A stretch of 64,000 bases of DNA from Schistosoma haematobium (GCF_000699445.3 NC_067198.1:21222536-21286535); one strand, 5' to 3'; shown: positions 22,673 to 35,471, numbered from the stretch's first letter. Notes: a model not told the origin generated them from the sequence alone. Made by a program: numbers and translations.

Positions 22673-25600
22673 CAACAATATAACCCTATACTGACGATTT
22701 GATTATTGTTACTAGTTTTAGTTATTTCATTCTTAAGTCAGTAATCGTGAACTAGAAGTTATTGGTCTATTCATGGTGGATCTGTCTTAGTTATAATTTT
22801 TGAACTTCGAGCTAATTATCACTTCCCAGTGGTTTCTCGAAATAGAGGCTTTGTGTTATAGGTAGTGGATCGTCGATTAAAAGCAAGCTACCTATTTGCG
22901 TAATATCTGTAAATTGAACAAACCCACAAGTATCATTATTAACTTGTGATTGGTCTGCTCAACTACAGTATTTTACGCAAGGTTGTTTAAAACCCTAAAT
23001 ATGTTTTCATCAGGGCAGTCAAACGCTTTTTAAGGTGAACATGATAAATACCTATGTAGAAGTAACCAGTTCATATTCATTCAAAATATTTAATGTGCGT
23101 CATTACAAAAGCAATCAAAGTAGCCAATATGTAACTTCATCGATTTTCGTTATGCTCTTGACAACCGCATCTACCAAAAACTAGTTCAATGTGAAAACAT
23201 TAGTATAAAAGTTTGGATTTTATAAGTGGATAACAATGCTGTGATTGTTATATAAGCGATAAAAAAATATGTACCAAGCATACAATACATTAGAAACTAA
23301 TAAAAATGATTAGTTTTGTTACAAGATGTCTTCACATATAATTCATAAAATATCAATTTTCTTTACCACCAAAGTAAAAACATTGGAGTGCTTTAATTGT
23401 TCCTCCTGGTTCACTTTACAAAATGTATATAATCTGGAAGAACATTAAACTATTACATCAACCTTGTATACAGCAGCTTATGAACTTTTGTAAATGTTCG
23501 TTTGTTTTTAAAAAAACTATATTTATTACTAATCAAAGAATTTACACAAAATGAATTAGTCTATCCATTTCATAAACATTTGGCATAATTCCAAGTCATC
23601 AAATTTAGGAAAATAAAAACAAAACATCTAACTAAATTTAAGCGAAATTCAATCTTTAAGGGTTCATTTTACCTGTCGTGAGAAAAGATAAATTTTTCCT
23701 CAAAGCTGTTAAGAGAACTTTCCCACAACCCTCAACATTACTCAATTTTCGCCCAAAATTCTGCCGGGTTGACGGATGTTTTCTTAGAGAGACTCATTTT
23801 CTGCAAATGTTTATGATCTGCTTCGATTCTAAATCAAGTATCGCTTTAAGAAAACTTCAGATACCCACTTATCCTTTGTTTCAACTCAGTAGAGCTCAGT
23901 GACAATTCTGATTTGCGTGCAAACAAGTCTTCAACTGCAAACATTTTGAATCCAATGTACAGAAATATTAATGAAGTTTTACTTGGGTCACATTTATCCG
24001 CGGTCACTAAGATTCAGTAGAATAACAATTAACAGCTTGTGCGGAGTGTCCTAACTAGAAAAAAATACCAAATTAGAGTCTCATGTTTTTCAGTTAGTTA
24101 TACGAGATACCAGTCGGTGAATCTAGTTGTTTTTGTACATTTCTCTTAATAGTTAGCATGGGAATATAACTGGATTGAAATAAATATTCTGATGAAACTT
24201 ACATATTAACGAATGAACGAGCTAAACATCTTCAAGTTAATGAAAATTTACAAAACATTCAAGAATAATCGATCAATATTTACACGAAGGCAAAATATAC
24301 ATAAACTCTAAAACTCTATCTTTGATATGTTTTCATTGGACTTGGATGTACATTGTACGTTGAAGGTAAGTGAAAAGTAGTAAATATAAAGGAATCTGAA
24401 AGAAAAAGAGAAAAACGAACACAACGACACAATAGGTTCAGAAAATCAACTTAAATTCATAACAAAATCAATCCATAACATTTGACAGAAATACGAATGT
24501 GAAATCATGACAATCTAACAATCGGAATTGAAAGTTGATACAATAAAATTTTAATTTGGTGACAGGTGAATGGACTAAAGATCATCTCATTTGGATTGAT
24601 TAATAGTGACGAAATTAACATATTTGTTGGCACGGTTTATAAATATTCTGACTAATAAGTACTTCAAAATTATTTATGCAATTGTATCTTAAGAATTATT
24701 TCTATATTTATTTAATTTGTATTTTATTCATTCTTAAAGGTTAGTGATAACGTCATAACACTTGTATTATTCTTATAGAAAAAAACTAAGATATATTTGC
24801 TGATTCATATAACTTTAGTGTATATATTTTAATCTACATTCAACTTCATTGAATTAACTTGTTGCCTCGTTTTTTCTGATAATATTTGCATTTTCTTCCC
24901 CGCCCACGTATATCGTTTATCACTGTTTTTTCAGCTCAAATGTCTACAAAACCACGTGAGTCACTCATGTGCTCTTCGTGTACATGTAGTATATACATAG
25001 TTTAACTGGCACTAGTCCAAGCATATTATGGTTTGTTGATAAGACACCTACGCTTTCTTTTTATCCTCTCCTAGTCATCACACACAATTTGCTGTTTTCG
25101 CTTTTATTTTGTATGTTCAGTTGTCAAAATTCTGTAACATATGTGTGGTTTTTAGTATTCCCGATTTTTTTAACGCCTAAACCAAAATTAAAATCAATAA
25201 ATGTATGTTTTTTAAGGGGTATAATCAAATGAAGTCATAGTATCTCTGTAGGCGTTTTACCTCAGTCTGTTATATACTAAATGATGGTATATAACTTCAA
25301 TTACATGTTTAATAAATTGTATTGTGGGGTCATGACAACGTGTTTTTCTATGTAAAAGTTAAGGATACAATAACTAACTACCATAGTTTTTGTTTAATAT
25401 AGAGACTAAATCAACTAATGTCACTAAAAAATACATAGATTTGGAGAAAAAATCTACAACTGTATCGTTTCACAACTGAGTATAGCAATCGTTAAATCAT
25501 TTTTTTCCATTAGTACGTTGCAAGTTCCAGCCCCTTTCCACCTATTTCGATTTGAGAAGATAGGCCGCACCATTTTCCCTAACTCAAGAGTAGGATATGA

Positions 25601-27693
25601 TTCATAGCTGAGCGTATAAACCCGCACTTCCTAAAAGAGTTTCGCAACAGTGACAAACTTATTTGAAAATCTTTAAAACTTTCAGGAAGTATCTGGTTGC
25701 TGCTTAATTATTTTATCAATCCAATCAAGATCTATTCATTATCCGTAGATATTCATCTAGATTACAGTCTATTATATACTCATGGTCTTCATTTTTCGAT
25801 CACTGATATATACGAAGATTTTCTGTCCAACTAAATGTTGAATGAAAGTAATCGTCACCTCAATTATAAGTTCTGGATAATTTAAGGGATATAGCAAAAT
25901 ATAAGTAGATTGATATATAGGAATGATAATTATTATTGAAAGAAAACCTAAGCCAGGATAAAAAATGTGAACTAGAAATTTCTGGACATCTCGGTCGGAA
26001 CTATAATGAATGTGTTATGTGACTCAATTATTATGTCAATAAAACCTTCGATAATCTCTTTAATTTAACTAAGGTTTTAACAGTGATCAAGAAGCGAAAC
26101 GTTTAATTTATGATATCTTTTAAAATAGTGTGACAAACCTTAGTGCAAAGACTTTATTCATAAGAGAATTTCTGTGATCATTTTCAGTTCATCAGTGTAC
26201 TCTTTTTTTATAGCAGTTTGTTATGTAACCGGATTTACTATCATGGGTATAATTACCCTCGAAATTAACATCAAGGAAGGTCGCTCAACTAAGTGTAACC
26301 TTTTTTACCCACTTACTGGTGCATTATGGTAAAATGTATAAGCTAAATAAGTAATATAACAATATACAAATAATCAGTGAATGCTTATGTAACTACTGAT
26401 AATTAGAGATGGTTTCTTTGGCGCTGACTGAATTCTATTGATCAAGCTGAAATGTGGCCACTAGCATTAAATGAATGATATTATTTTGCGGTTGGATATG
26501 AATCAAACCTATGATCTTGATTTCAAGTCAACTAGGAGGTGAAATCTCAGACTCTGATAACGACTGAAGCAGGTTCGAATCTCATAGAGTTCATTGATAA
26601 GTCTGTTAGCTTTCAGGTTGACTCCACTATATTATGCTCCATTTAATTTCGTATCCAATACTATAGCTAACCCCACTGAGAAACGGTGATAAGAAAAGTC
26701 AATAGGAAGTGTTCTAGAAGAATTTATTTCAGGCATTTATTTTCAAACAAACAGATGATAAAAATGACGAGGTGAACTTAGTGTGATCTTCGAATACTGC
26801 CACCTAAAAAACAAATAGTTACATGTGAGTCAGCTTTTATACTCCAAATGAAGAATATATTAAGTCCAGTTAAAAAAATAAACAACTAATCAGACCATAG
26901 GTAAAAATAGGCATGCGCTACATGTATGCACAAGCTTGTAATGTACAACAAATGCAAATGAATGCTTATGTCCATGAAATAAGTACATTATGATCAATAA
27001 GGAATCATTTAACATTGATGGTTTTGACACAAAAACAGATAGGTGCTATAATCTAGATGAATAATAATGAAAAAGGTATCTTGCTGATGAGTTCTAACTA
27101 CCAAGAAAGCTAGATATAAAGCTCCCAGTAGATCATCTCCAACCAACTTGCACCAAAATCTACATGGATCAAAACAACATGAGGAAACTAGTTATAGTTA
27201 ACATTTTTTATTACGAAAATAAAAGCTTTAAAGAAGTAACATTTATATAACTCATTATATGAAGATTGATAAGATGACCAAATATAAATTGAGTTGTGAA
27301 CGTTCTTTTTTTCTAAACTTCGAAAATCTAAAAAGATGAAATTATGGTTTCGGTGCATCGCTATAAACTTCTATGTTTACCAGTGTAGTCTATTGTTAGT
27401 TGGTTAATATGGATATTAATAAAGTCATCTTTATTATACTTGATCTAAAGATCATCATAGCTTTATTAGACGATCTTATTGTGACTTTTTGATTTGACAG
27501 TGGCCTGCTCAAACTTTTGTGCTACCTATTTTGAAATAAAACAACTAATACGAGACTTTTTATTTTTGATTTATTAGTTGCATAAATCACGCACAGTACT
27601 CACTTGCATACTAAAAAGGAACTTAACAACCTATTGTGACATTAAAAATTGGAAAATAAGAGTGGGGACATCATAGAAGTTGAAATAATTTAC

Positions 27694-27794
27694 TTTTGAT
27701 TGAGATCATGAACCGACTGATGTTAGACCACTATTAAAAACCTGAATGCATTGGACGGCCGTTTCGTCCTATTGTGGGACTCTACAACCCCATA
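27694..27794 (-). repeat. Sm-alpha-type SINE 3'-end fragment
   Basis: GATTGAGATCATGAACCGAC followed by TTAGACCACTATTAAAAACC and GGACGGCCGTTTCGTCC is the antisense of the SINE tail and its GAAAC-side core. It breaks off just inside the core, so the tRNA head is absent. A shorter related tail (GATCAGTGTTAGACCACC) is visible at 28920-28985. Confidence 0.65.
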
Positions 27795-27883
27795 CTGATA
27801 ATTTGCTTTTCATCTATTTTAGTGGGTCCCTTTATTTAGATATCAATTAAATCGAGCGATGTTGTTGACAAGCTCACTGCTTT

Positions 27884-28348
27884 TGTGACCCGGGATCTGA
27901 CCCCTATTATATCGTACGAATGATTGTGGTCAAAATATACATCCCGGCAATTGTCGTATATAATTATCCACTCAAATCGCGTTCGTGAACAACGGAAATA
28001 AATAAGTCAAATACGAGAATGAAGTTTTAGTGCGTATACTTCATACAATCTTCGATCTGAACAGACAATCAGGGAGACGGAGCGACGAAAACGAAACAAG
28101 AAGCGAGATGACGCGCGGCGGATAAGGTGCGTAAGCCAACTTCATTTAATCAAGCGTTAATCGATATTTATAGCAGAGCAAAAGTAAGTTACAGACATGT
28201 GATTAGTAAAATAAGAAATACACACACACGCTTATATAAAAACAGTTAGGGTTGTATAAGTAAATAATTGACAAGGTCAAAACGTGACTCAAGGAGAATG
28301 GATAAATTGGTCTGTCCAGAAGCTAGAATAAGTTATATGGGCTTAACA
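27884..28348 (-). mobile_element. Solitary LTR-like element, family A
   Basis: This is a reverse-oriented relative of 15020-15488: it starts TGTGACCCGGG and ends GGGCTTAACA on the plus strand, i.e. TGTTAAGCCC...CACA on its own strand. The TATAAATATCGATTAACGC promoter-like segment is conserved. Length (465 bp) is close to the 469-bp copy. There is no internal domain on either side and no clear target duplication. It lies 90 bp from a SINE end. Confidence 0.6.
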
Positions 28349-29141
28349 TAGAAAAACTACCATTACATACCCTTTGGGAACACTAGTGGAGAATACATTG
28401 GTATTTATGGCCTAAATATGCCATGCTGTGTGAAAATAGTTGAAAAATTTTACGGTTGGAGATGAATAGAAGTTAAACGCCACTAGATTTTATCTTATTA
28501 CATTTTTGAATATCTACAAATAAGATGTATGTTAGTATGGAATTTATAGTAATATCATGTGTTAACACATTCAAGCAATACAGTATTCTATGAAGTGATC
28601 ATTATTTATCATTATTTACATCAGTAACTGGCTATCTAAAAAGCCATTTCCAAATTCACCCAATTTACAATATAGTCTGACATCGTTTAATACCGTTATC
28701 AAGTAACGTCCTCATTTCAGACATGGTTGAACGTCAATAATCATAATTTCTCACTGAAACTTTAGTTATCTCTTTGTGAGTGTTTAACTCTTAGTGTATT
28801 TCTGCTGTCAATTTTATCGCCTATAAATTGACACAGAATTATGAATACATTTATTAAATTTGATAATTTTATTAGTTGTTATGATTGCTGCCCTTTTAGT
28901 AGTTAATTCTTCTTTGTTTCGTTTAGATCGTGATCGATCAGTGTTAGACCACCATTGGAATCCTGGGAGCGCTGTACATGTTACATAATACAAAATTTTT
29001 ATGTTTTTGTTAAATATTTTAAAGTGAAAAGATACCTAAGTTATTATCAGCACTGAAATGCATATGTACATTCAACTAACAAATCATAAATTGGACAAAA
29101 TAAGAATCTTCGATTATTTTGAAAACTATATTCATGTTTAA

Positions 29142-29224
29142 GCAAAGATGGATAGTGGCTAGCAGTGGAATCCAGGACGCGCGTTCCGTCCTGGATTCCA
29201 CTGCTAGCCACTATCCATCATTGC
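29142..29224 (-). repeat. 38-bp-arm inverted repeat with a deleted hammerhead core
   Basis: Arms 29142-29179 and 29187-29224 are complementary except for one base pair and enclose 7 nt (CGCGTTC). On the minus strand the loop side reads CCAGGACGGAACGCGCGTCC, matching the 3' half of the schistosome hammerhead (GGAC, GAAAC, short stem III, GTC cleavage site, CTGGATTCC of stem I). The CTGATGA box and 5' strand of stem II are absent and GAAA is GGAA. The hairpin is thus the extended stem I of a former ribozyme. Confidence 0.8.
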
Positions 29225-30006
29225 TTATAATGCTTGTAAATTGAGGCAAGATCGAGGCATACGCACAGTATGCACATATGCCAATAAGAGACTGATCAAT
29301 TTCAGTCCTAAAACATCAATGGGAAGATTCAAGTAAAACAATACCAAGTGAATAATATTCATGTTTATTCAAACAAATATGACTAGAACATCGTTTTTTC
29401 TTAACTAATCAATCAGTTTAATTCTGGTATATTAATGTAATATATTATTTTCTGAAATATTTTAATTAAATTAAACATAAGTTTACCGATTAAACTATAT
29501 ATAAATATTCAAAAACGAAGAATATTTGAGTGAACAATTGTTTTCAATAACTTCATCATCAGGCTCTACAGTTATAAGTCCATAATTATAATATTTTACA
29601 AAGGCCAAAAATAAGGCATGTTTTAATGAGTTTGACAATGTTATGTGTTAAAAAAAAATGGTGAGCGTTTGCATCTGTTACGATATATATATATATACTT
29701 CAAAAAATTGTAATATTTGCAAATTAGAAAGGTCATTCAATAAAGGTCAGTAAATTGTTCAGTCACAATAAGATAATATAATAGTACTATTGCAAAATTG
29801 AAAATAATTTTGTCAACTGAGATAATAATAATAATATTGTTGTGTGAATATAATATGTAATAAGGGGGGTGTTATCAAGGTAATTACGGTCAACAAATTG
29901 GGAATGATGGATATGAAGATTAAGATATAGATAATGACAAATAATGATAATAAGGAAAATAAATAAAATGAAGGAAGGAAGGGGTAAGAGGTTTATAATA
30001 TTCAGT

Positions 30007-30378
30007 CTAGGTATTTGGTGATCCAGTCGTAGGCCAGGGTAAACATAGAGGCTGGATATATTTTTTCTGGATGCATAAATTAGGTCTTCTGGAGTTGATC
30101 CAGATGGCTTCGGCTGTGTAAAGTAGTCGTAATCTAGCTCCTTGAGGTAGATATTTTGGAACTTGATATAAAACAGAGAAAGCTTCCTCTATTTTAATAT
30201 GATGTTCACTATCTACCAAGTGAGAAAGAATAGTGCTGTTAATCGATTTGGTGACTCCTTTTCCCAACCATGCTGGTACATGTTCACGAACACGCAAGGA
30301 TAAAGCCCTCTGAGTACGGCCTATGTAACTAGCTCCACAGGAGCAGTTGAATTGGTATACACACATGGAGGAGCCCAT
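30007..30378 (-). pseudogene. GIY-YIG endonuclease domain of a Penelope-like element
   Basis: The 123-residue open frame reads VYQFNCSCGASYIGRTQRAL near its start, with the SYIGRT core (YIG half of GIY-YIG), the following R...LRVREH helix, and the downstream Glu-containing YTAEAIWI segment. These are hallmarks of the PLE nuclease that nicks target DNA. A Cys pair (CSC) precedes the YIG motif, as in PLE nucleases. The frame is open but lacks the reverse transcriptase that should precede it, so the element is not autonomous. The nominal start is a Met within the element rather than a real gene start. Confidence 0.8.
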
Positions 30379-30379
30379 C

Positions 30380-33300
30380 TTATATAAATCTTATATATAA
30401 ATATCTTGACAACAAATAAATTTTATTCTGTCATGGCAACTTCAAAAGATATCGTGCGGTAAATTTAACTAATCTACAACATGCACACCATTTAACCGTA
30501 TAAAGAACAAAAGAATGTTTTGTACAAAATTTTAGTCACTCTCTATGTTATTATTATGATTATTTTCAAAGAGTATTTGTTTTTATCAATTCATTTGTTA
30601 AAAATAAAAATAAATTTTCTCAGACTACTGAAAATTGTTCTAATTTTTTTTATAACTTTCCTTTTTAATCTTTGGTAACTAAATTCTATAGATGAAATTC
30701 ACTGAAACATTTGTCTAAGAAAATGTATCCGTATATGTGGTACCTTTATTTTACTAGTACATAGTTGCATGAAAATTATTTTTAGTTAGTTTTAACAAGA
30801 TAGCTATTGAAAACTAAAGAAAATTCTTAGTATAGAATTGTTCGCCGATGTATATATATTCACTACTCCAATAAGGATCGAATATAGAACCATCAAATCT
30901 TGCAGTAATCGCACTACTTTTAAATCAGTCAATTCGCTTTTAGTGATCCACATTTTTTAAAATCCTCTTTTATTTGAATAGTAACTAGTAATATTCAATT
31001 TATACAAAAAAAATTCAGTGGATGGTGAGGTGAATCCTTGGATGAATGGAATGAATATAGTTTTTATACAAAAATCAAATAAATAATTTATTAAATTTTC
31101 AAAAAAATACATTAACCTCTTTATCTGTGCATGCTTGACTGTTTCTATGACAAAATAACGTTCTGTATAACTGTCATTTGTAAAATACTTCTACAAAAAT
31201 GTCGATTACTTCTTTAAATAAACAGATACTTAGTTTCATTCATATTTTAACCTGATGTTTTATTTGCTGAGATAAAAATATTTTTAAGTAGTTGTAAATC
31301 ACTTGTTATTGTCTGACCTTTTGGATTTGTTAAATGTATTATTAGTACTATTACCAAGATGTTTGCTTTCCTGAGTGATGAAAATCAGTTATAGCACAAA
31401 TGGATTTTTCCCCATCATCAAATTTGGTAAAAATGTTTGTACATTCAATAGCTTTGATGAAAGTCTTTTTCAGGAAAAGGTTATAGTCTGTTAAGACAAG
31501 TAGTTCTCTTAGTAAGTTTCATGCAATTATCACAATCTGTGTGAACTAAGTACTACTTGTTCAAAATATACAGCTCAATTCTTGATTCTACTGAGATTGA
31601 TGGTTAGCTGTATTGAGAATTACAGGTGTAGATGTGTTCCATGAACCTAACCAACGTAGATCTCAGTGAGATTGAATATCCTTTGGGAAGATCTATTTAT
31701 CATAGGTATCAATACCAAGGTTTGATTTGATGAATCCGACTAAATTGAACATTCAGTAGAAAGTTAAGAACTGAATTAAATTGCCACAAGTTAAAACTAT
31801 TTAAACTTATGTTAATTTAATTGACTTATTTATTTATATACCATAAAGAAGTGACCTACATTAAGTTACAAAACGTTAGAAATCCAAACCTCTACTCATT
31901 GGGATACCACAAATATATCACTATTTTATTATTTATCTATTATGTCACGAACCTGAAGGTGATTGTGGGATATCACTTAAACAACGTTTTATGGTGGTTA
32001 GTACTCATCACTCCTGGAAAAACCCATTATCTTTCTGTAAGACTGAAATTCATAACACTCGGTGTCATGGTCAAATACATTGCCACTTAGTAGCTTGACC
32101 CATGACTCACTCCCTATAGGACTCGTAAATTAGAAGTCTTACATAGATTGTGTTTATCTTATTTCTTTATTTCTTGCTTCCATTACATTCTCGCTAAGAA
32201 AATAAATGACCTTTTTGCCATTAGCAAGCATATTAACCAAAAGCATATGATCAATTACGTTGTAGGTCGATCCAATTGAAAACACATGTTAAAGAGCTAT
32301 GTGACAGTAAACAATATATTTATTCTGTTACATATCAGCGTATACGAAAAACTGCTAGATAATATTTAACTAAATTTATTATATATCTAATTACAAAGAA
32401 ATGACAATGAAGCACTGCCGTTTGTGGAACATCTGTATATATCATATAAGACTTTGTTATTTGAGTTATTCAAGTTTAGTAGCAAATTTTCATCTACAAG
32501 ATGTAAACACTGGTCAACTTGGTCTTCTAGGGAAAAAAAATAACATTGAACATACTATTATCAAATACATTTATTTACTAAATAAAATTGATATGAAATA
32601 TATGTACTGCACAAATACACTGAAGCTATAAACTATATTAACGTTAAAAAGAGTAACAGGTAAAGTCCACCTACGTAGAGAATGAAACAATCATCCTCTG
32701 TCGTATTGACTTACAGTTGCTCTATATATTATAACTTGGGGAAATTTAGGGATGTGAATACATATGTGTTCTAGGTTTGTTTGTTTTGTTTTTTTTTGCT
32801 AATAAGCTATTGGACTTATAGTTAATTTGTGATAAAAGCTTTTAGCTAGGAAAAAATGCATCACTTAACGAACAAGTAATGAAGAAAAACAACAAACTAA
32901 ATTTATGTACACAATGTAGTTAGTTTGTAATTTAGTGAGAGAAAGTTACACTAGTTACATTACTTGTTGTTATGAAATTTTCACGGCAGAATTCATAAAA
33001 CCAAAGAGTTTTGTTCTAGTGAACATTTGAAGAACGATTTATCCCAGAATCAAAATGCTTTCAACTTAGGTGGACAACTTCATATGATCCTCTAGAATAT
33101 CGTATCGATTTGCCAGTTATTGTCCAAAATATATTTCATTAGATGTATTGTATATATATATTGAATTAAAACTGACATTTCAATAATGTAATCAGTTCTA
33201 TCATATTTATATTATTTACCGGTGACCTTCAGTATCACTAGGTGGTCAAATTTGACGGTTATCGTTAACGTGTATATTACAATCATGTGATTTTAAATAT

Positions 33301-33640
33301 GTCAATTCCAAACACTGAAAAAGATTTATTTGCGTTCCATAAGAAAAAAATTTCTCAATCGGAATTCATGATGGGATATGTTATTTTTAAACAAAGCAGA
33401 ATATTTATTTTTTTATATAAAAAGACTAAGGTAGAATTTTATTCAAAGAATAATTGATCAAGAATATTCAACTAGAATTTAGCATCAATTTGCTTAAATA
33501 AAAGTATGACATATTCAAATCATTATTTTATTGTTCAGTTTTGTCATACAGAATTACTCTGTTAACGATGAGAAATGTTTAGTTTTCACTTTTTTCCTGG
33601 CTAGTTTTCTTACTTTAAATTTATGCTTCAAAGTCTTACT
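30380..33640. other. Intergenic AT-rich sequence
   Basis: Aside from the arm at 31814-31911 I see no gene. At about 30880-30960 a minus-strand GGTTCTATATTCGATCC resembles a decayed SINE B-box. The open frames at 31821 and 32401 are AT-rich, match no family I know, and the first overlaps the repeat arm. Confidence 0.45.
31814..31911 (+). repeat. One arm of the 44112-type TIR element
   Basis: The text from TTGACTTATTTATTTATA to CTACTCATTGGGATACC parallels the right arm at 44268-44350 (TTATTTATTAACTCTG ... CTACTTATTGAGATA). The stem II positions are GTGAC and GTTAC, still complementary. The GAAAC box is AAAAC. The rest of the element is not seen, and sequence to 32100 is unrelated. Confidence 0.55.
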
Positions 33641-33649
33641 CGTATTTTC

Positions 33650-34290
33650 TCCTTACTTATTCACGCCTGTCATTCCTCGTGAAGGAGCGAAGGCCGCCCA
33701 CCAGCATTCTCCATCCAACTCTGTCCTGAGCAGTCCTTTCCAGTTCTTTCCAGTTGTTATTCATCCTTTTCATATCCGCTTCTATATCCCGACGTAATGT
33801 GTTCTTTGGTCTTCCTCTTTTCTGTTTCCCTTCAGGATTCCAAGTTAGCTCTTGCCTCATGATGCAGTTTGGCGATTTCCGAAGTGTATATCCCATCCAT
33901 TTCCAGCATCGTTTCCCAATTTAATCTTCAGACTGAAGCTGGCTTGTTCTCCCCGAGAGTAGACCGTTGCCTATGGTATCCCACTAATGGACGTCTAGTA
34001 TCTTATGTAGACAATTGTTTATAAATACTTGTACTATTTCGATTATGGGTGTGGTAGTTGTCCAAGTTTCATCTCCGTACATACAGTGGAACTGTCTTGA
34101 TGTTCCTATTGAAGATTCTCACTTTGATGTTGGTTGACAGTTATTTTGAGTTCCATGTATTCTTCAACTGTAGGAATGCTGTCCTTACTTTGCTGATCTT
34201 CGCCTTCATATCTGCATCAGATCCTTCTTGTTTATTGACGATGTTTTCCAGATACGTGAAGGATTCCACATTTTGCAGGCCTCTTTAAGA
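33650..34290 (-). pseudogene. Non-LTR retrotransposon reverse transcriptase C-terminal region (lineage 1)
   Basis: The minus strand encodes, in broken frames, KVRTAFLQLKNTWNSK, NIKVRIFNRNIKTVPLY, DNYHTHNRNSTSIYKQLST and SQLQSED, then a clean 79-residue stretch with [40 protein letters not shown] and [15 protein letters not shown]. This is the familiar C-terminal end of schistosome APE-type non-LTR reverse transcriptases (thumb and conserved WxGHxLR...RGRPxxTWRR). The 5' part and the RT catalytic core are absent. The element's 3' end is close to 33650. Confidence 0.8.
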
Positions 34291-35277
34291 GAGGACGAAA
34301 TGTCAACGGAATCATGGTTGAACTGATTGAAGTGTTAAAATTCTTTTTTAATCTGATACCCATTAAAAGGATGATTATTAAAAAGCTGTGAAACACAGAA
34401 AAGTAGATAAGTCATTAGTCCTATGTCAGATACATTCAATTTTCAACTACTAGTTTATTCATCAATAGTAATCTATATGAAACAAAGCGAAACCAAACAA
34501 TAGGCATTGAATTTCAAACAAATTGAACTGGACGAATCTAAAAATAGAATGAAATACTATCAATGAAATATGTTTGTATAATTTATGTCTGACTATAATT
34601 GAATTAATAAAATGATTTATTTATTCATTTCATTATTTATTTATGTCATTATAATCATATTGTTAACCTAAACAGTTAACCAGTAAAAAGAGAGCAGAAT
34701 GGTGAGATAAAAAAAATTCTTTTTTATTGTCTACATACAGTTTTGCTCATTTTTGGACAAATAAAAATCTCTCTTTGGTTACGTAACACGGTGATTATGT
34801 TTATCAAATATAATAGAATGTTGTTGTTGTTTGTTTTTTATCAGAAAAAAGAAATAAGATCAAATATTTCACTGTCATAGTTGATAGGATTTAGGTATAA
34901 AACTAAAACTATATAGATGAGACTAATTTTAGTAGATCTAACTGATTTCATCATTTTCATAATTATACACATATACGTATAGTGTGAATTATTTTTATTT
35001 ATCTAAATCAGGCATGAATATCAAACATATGCACACATGTAGATAGATACATGCCTAAAATGAACTCTCATTCTTACGTTTCTATGTGAATATTTGTATT
35101 AAAAAAAAGCAACCAAATATTAAATTATGTGAGAATATAAAGATGTATAACAATTTCATGTAGTATACAAACTAGTCCATGTTGAAGCTTGTAACCATTG
35201 AATTATTGATGATCTTAGTAGGGATCAATAATTTGTATTGTGAATAATTTACAAAAATATCATTATTCTACCGTACA

Positions 35278-35471
35278 TTAAGTTTTAGTGTTCTCACTGA
35301 TGGTAACCGACCAACGGACATTGAGTGTCTTACGTAGACAATTGTTTATAAAAACTTGTATTGTTTCGGTTATGGGTGTGGTGGTTATCCAAGTTTCATA
35401 TCCGCTTCTATTTACCGACGTAATGTGTTCTTTGGCTTTCCTTTTTTCCGCTTCCCTACAGGATTCCAAAT
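35278..35471 (-). pseudogene. Shuffled fragment of the same lineage-1 reverse transcriptase
   Basis: The minus strand first reads the later segment (REAEKRKAKEHITSVNRSGYE, equivalent in another frame to GKRKKGKPKNTL) and then the earlier one (ETWITTTPITETIQVFINNC then LRKTLNVRW). In the intact order at 33650-34290 these segments occur the other way round. The join lies at a shared TTTCAT near 35395. It is therefore a rearranged piece, not a simple truncation. Confidence 0.7.

Larger units (their letters stand above)
20908..27690. other. Intergenic AT-rich sequence
   Basis: Apart from the SINE at 22450, I see no gene or recognisable element. The open frame at 23678-23902 lies in a slightly GC-richer patch but matches nothing I recognise. 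Around 26500-26620 there is a B-box-like GCAGGTTCGAATCTC that could be a very old SINE head. Confidence 0.5.
29142..30378 (-). mobile_element. 5'-truncated Penelope-like element (3' part with hairpin terminus)
   Basis: The minus strand carries, in order, a GIY-YIG endonuclease reading frame (30378-30007), about 780 bp of AT-rich noncoding sequence, and the hammerhead-derived hairpin at 29224-29142. PLEs are known to carry reverse transcriptase, GIY-YIG endonuclease and terminal repeats with hammerhead motifs. The reverse transcriptase is missing, and similarity to the element seems to end close to 30380, as in 5'-truncated PLE insertions. Sequence at 29225-29330 (GGCATACGCACAGTATGCAC and nearby) also looks repetitive and may belong to the element's terminal repeat. 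Confidence 0.65.

Noticed and set aside
23678..23902. A 74-codon plus-strand frame in a slightly GC-richer patch
   Set aside because: No motif, no start ATG (it begins with GTG), no convincing splice sites, and no family I recognise on either strand.
27083..27112. CTGATGAG followed by ...AAGAAAGC, resembling a hammerhead core
   Set aside because: The sequence between the boxes does not form stem II and there is no stem I; likewise for CTGATGA occurrences near 4649 and 62389.
33531..33797. An 88-codon plus-strand frame
   Set aside because: It overlaps the antisense of the well-matched reverse transcriptase C terminus on the minus strand.
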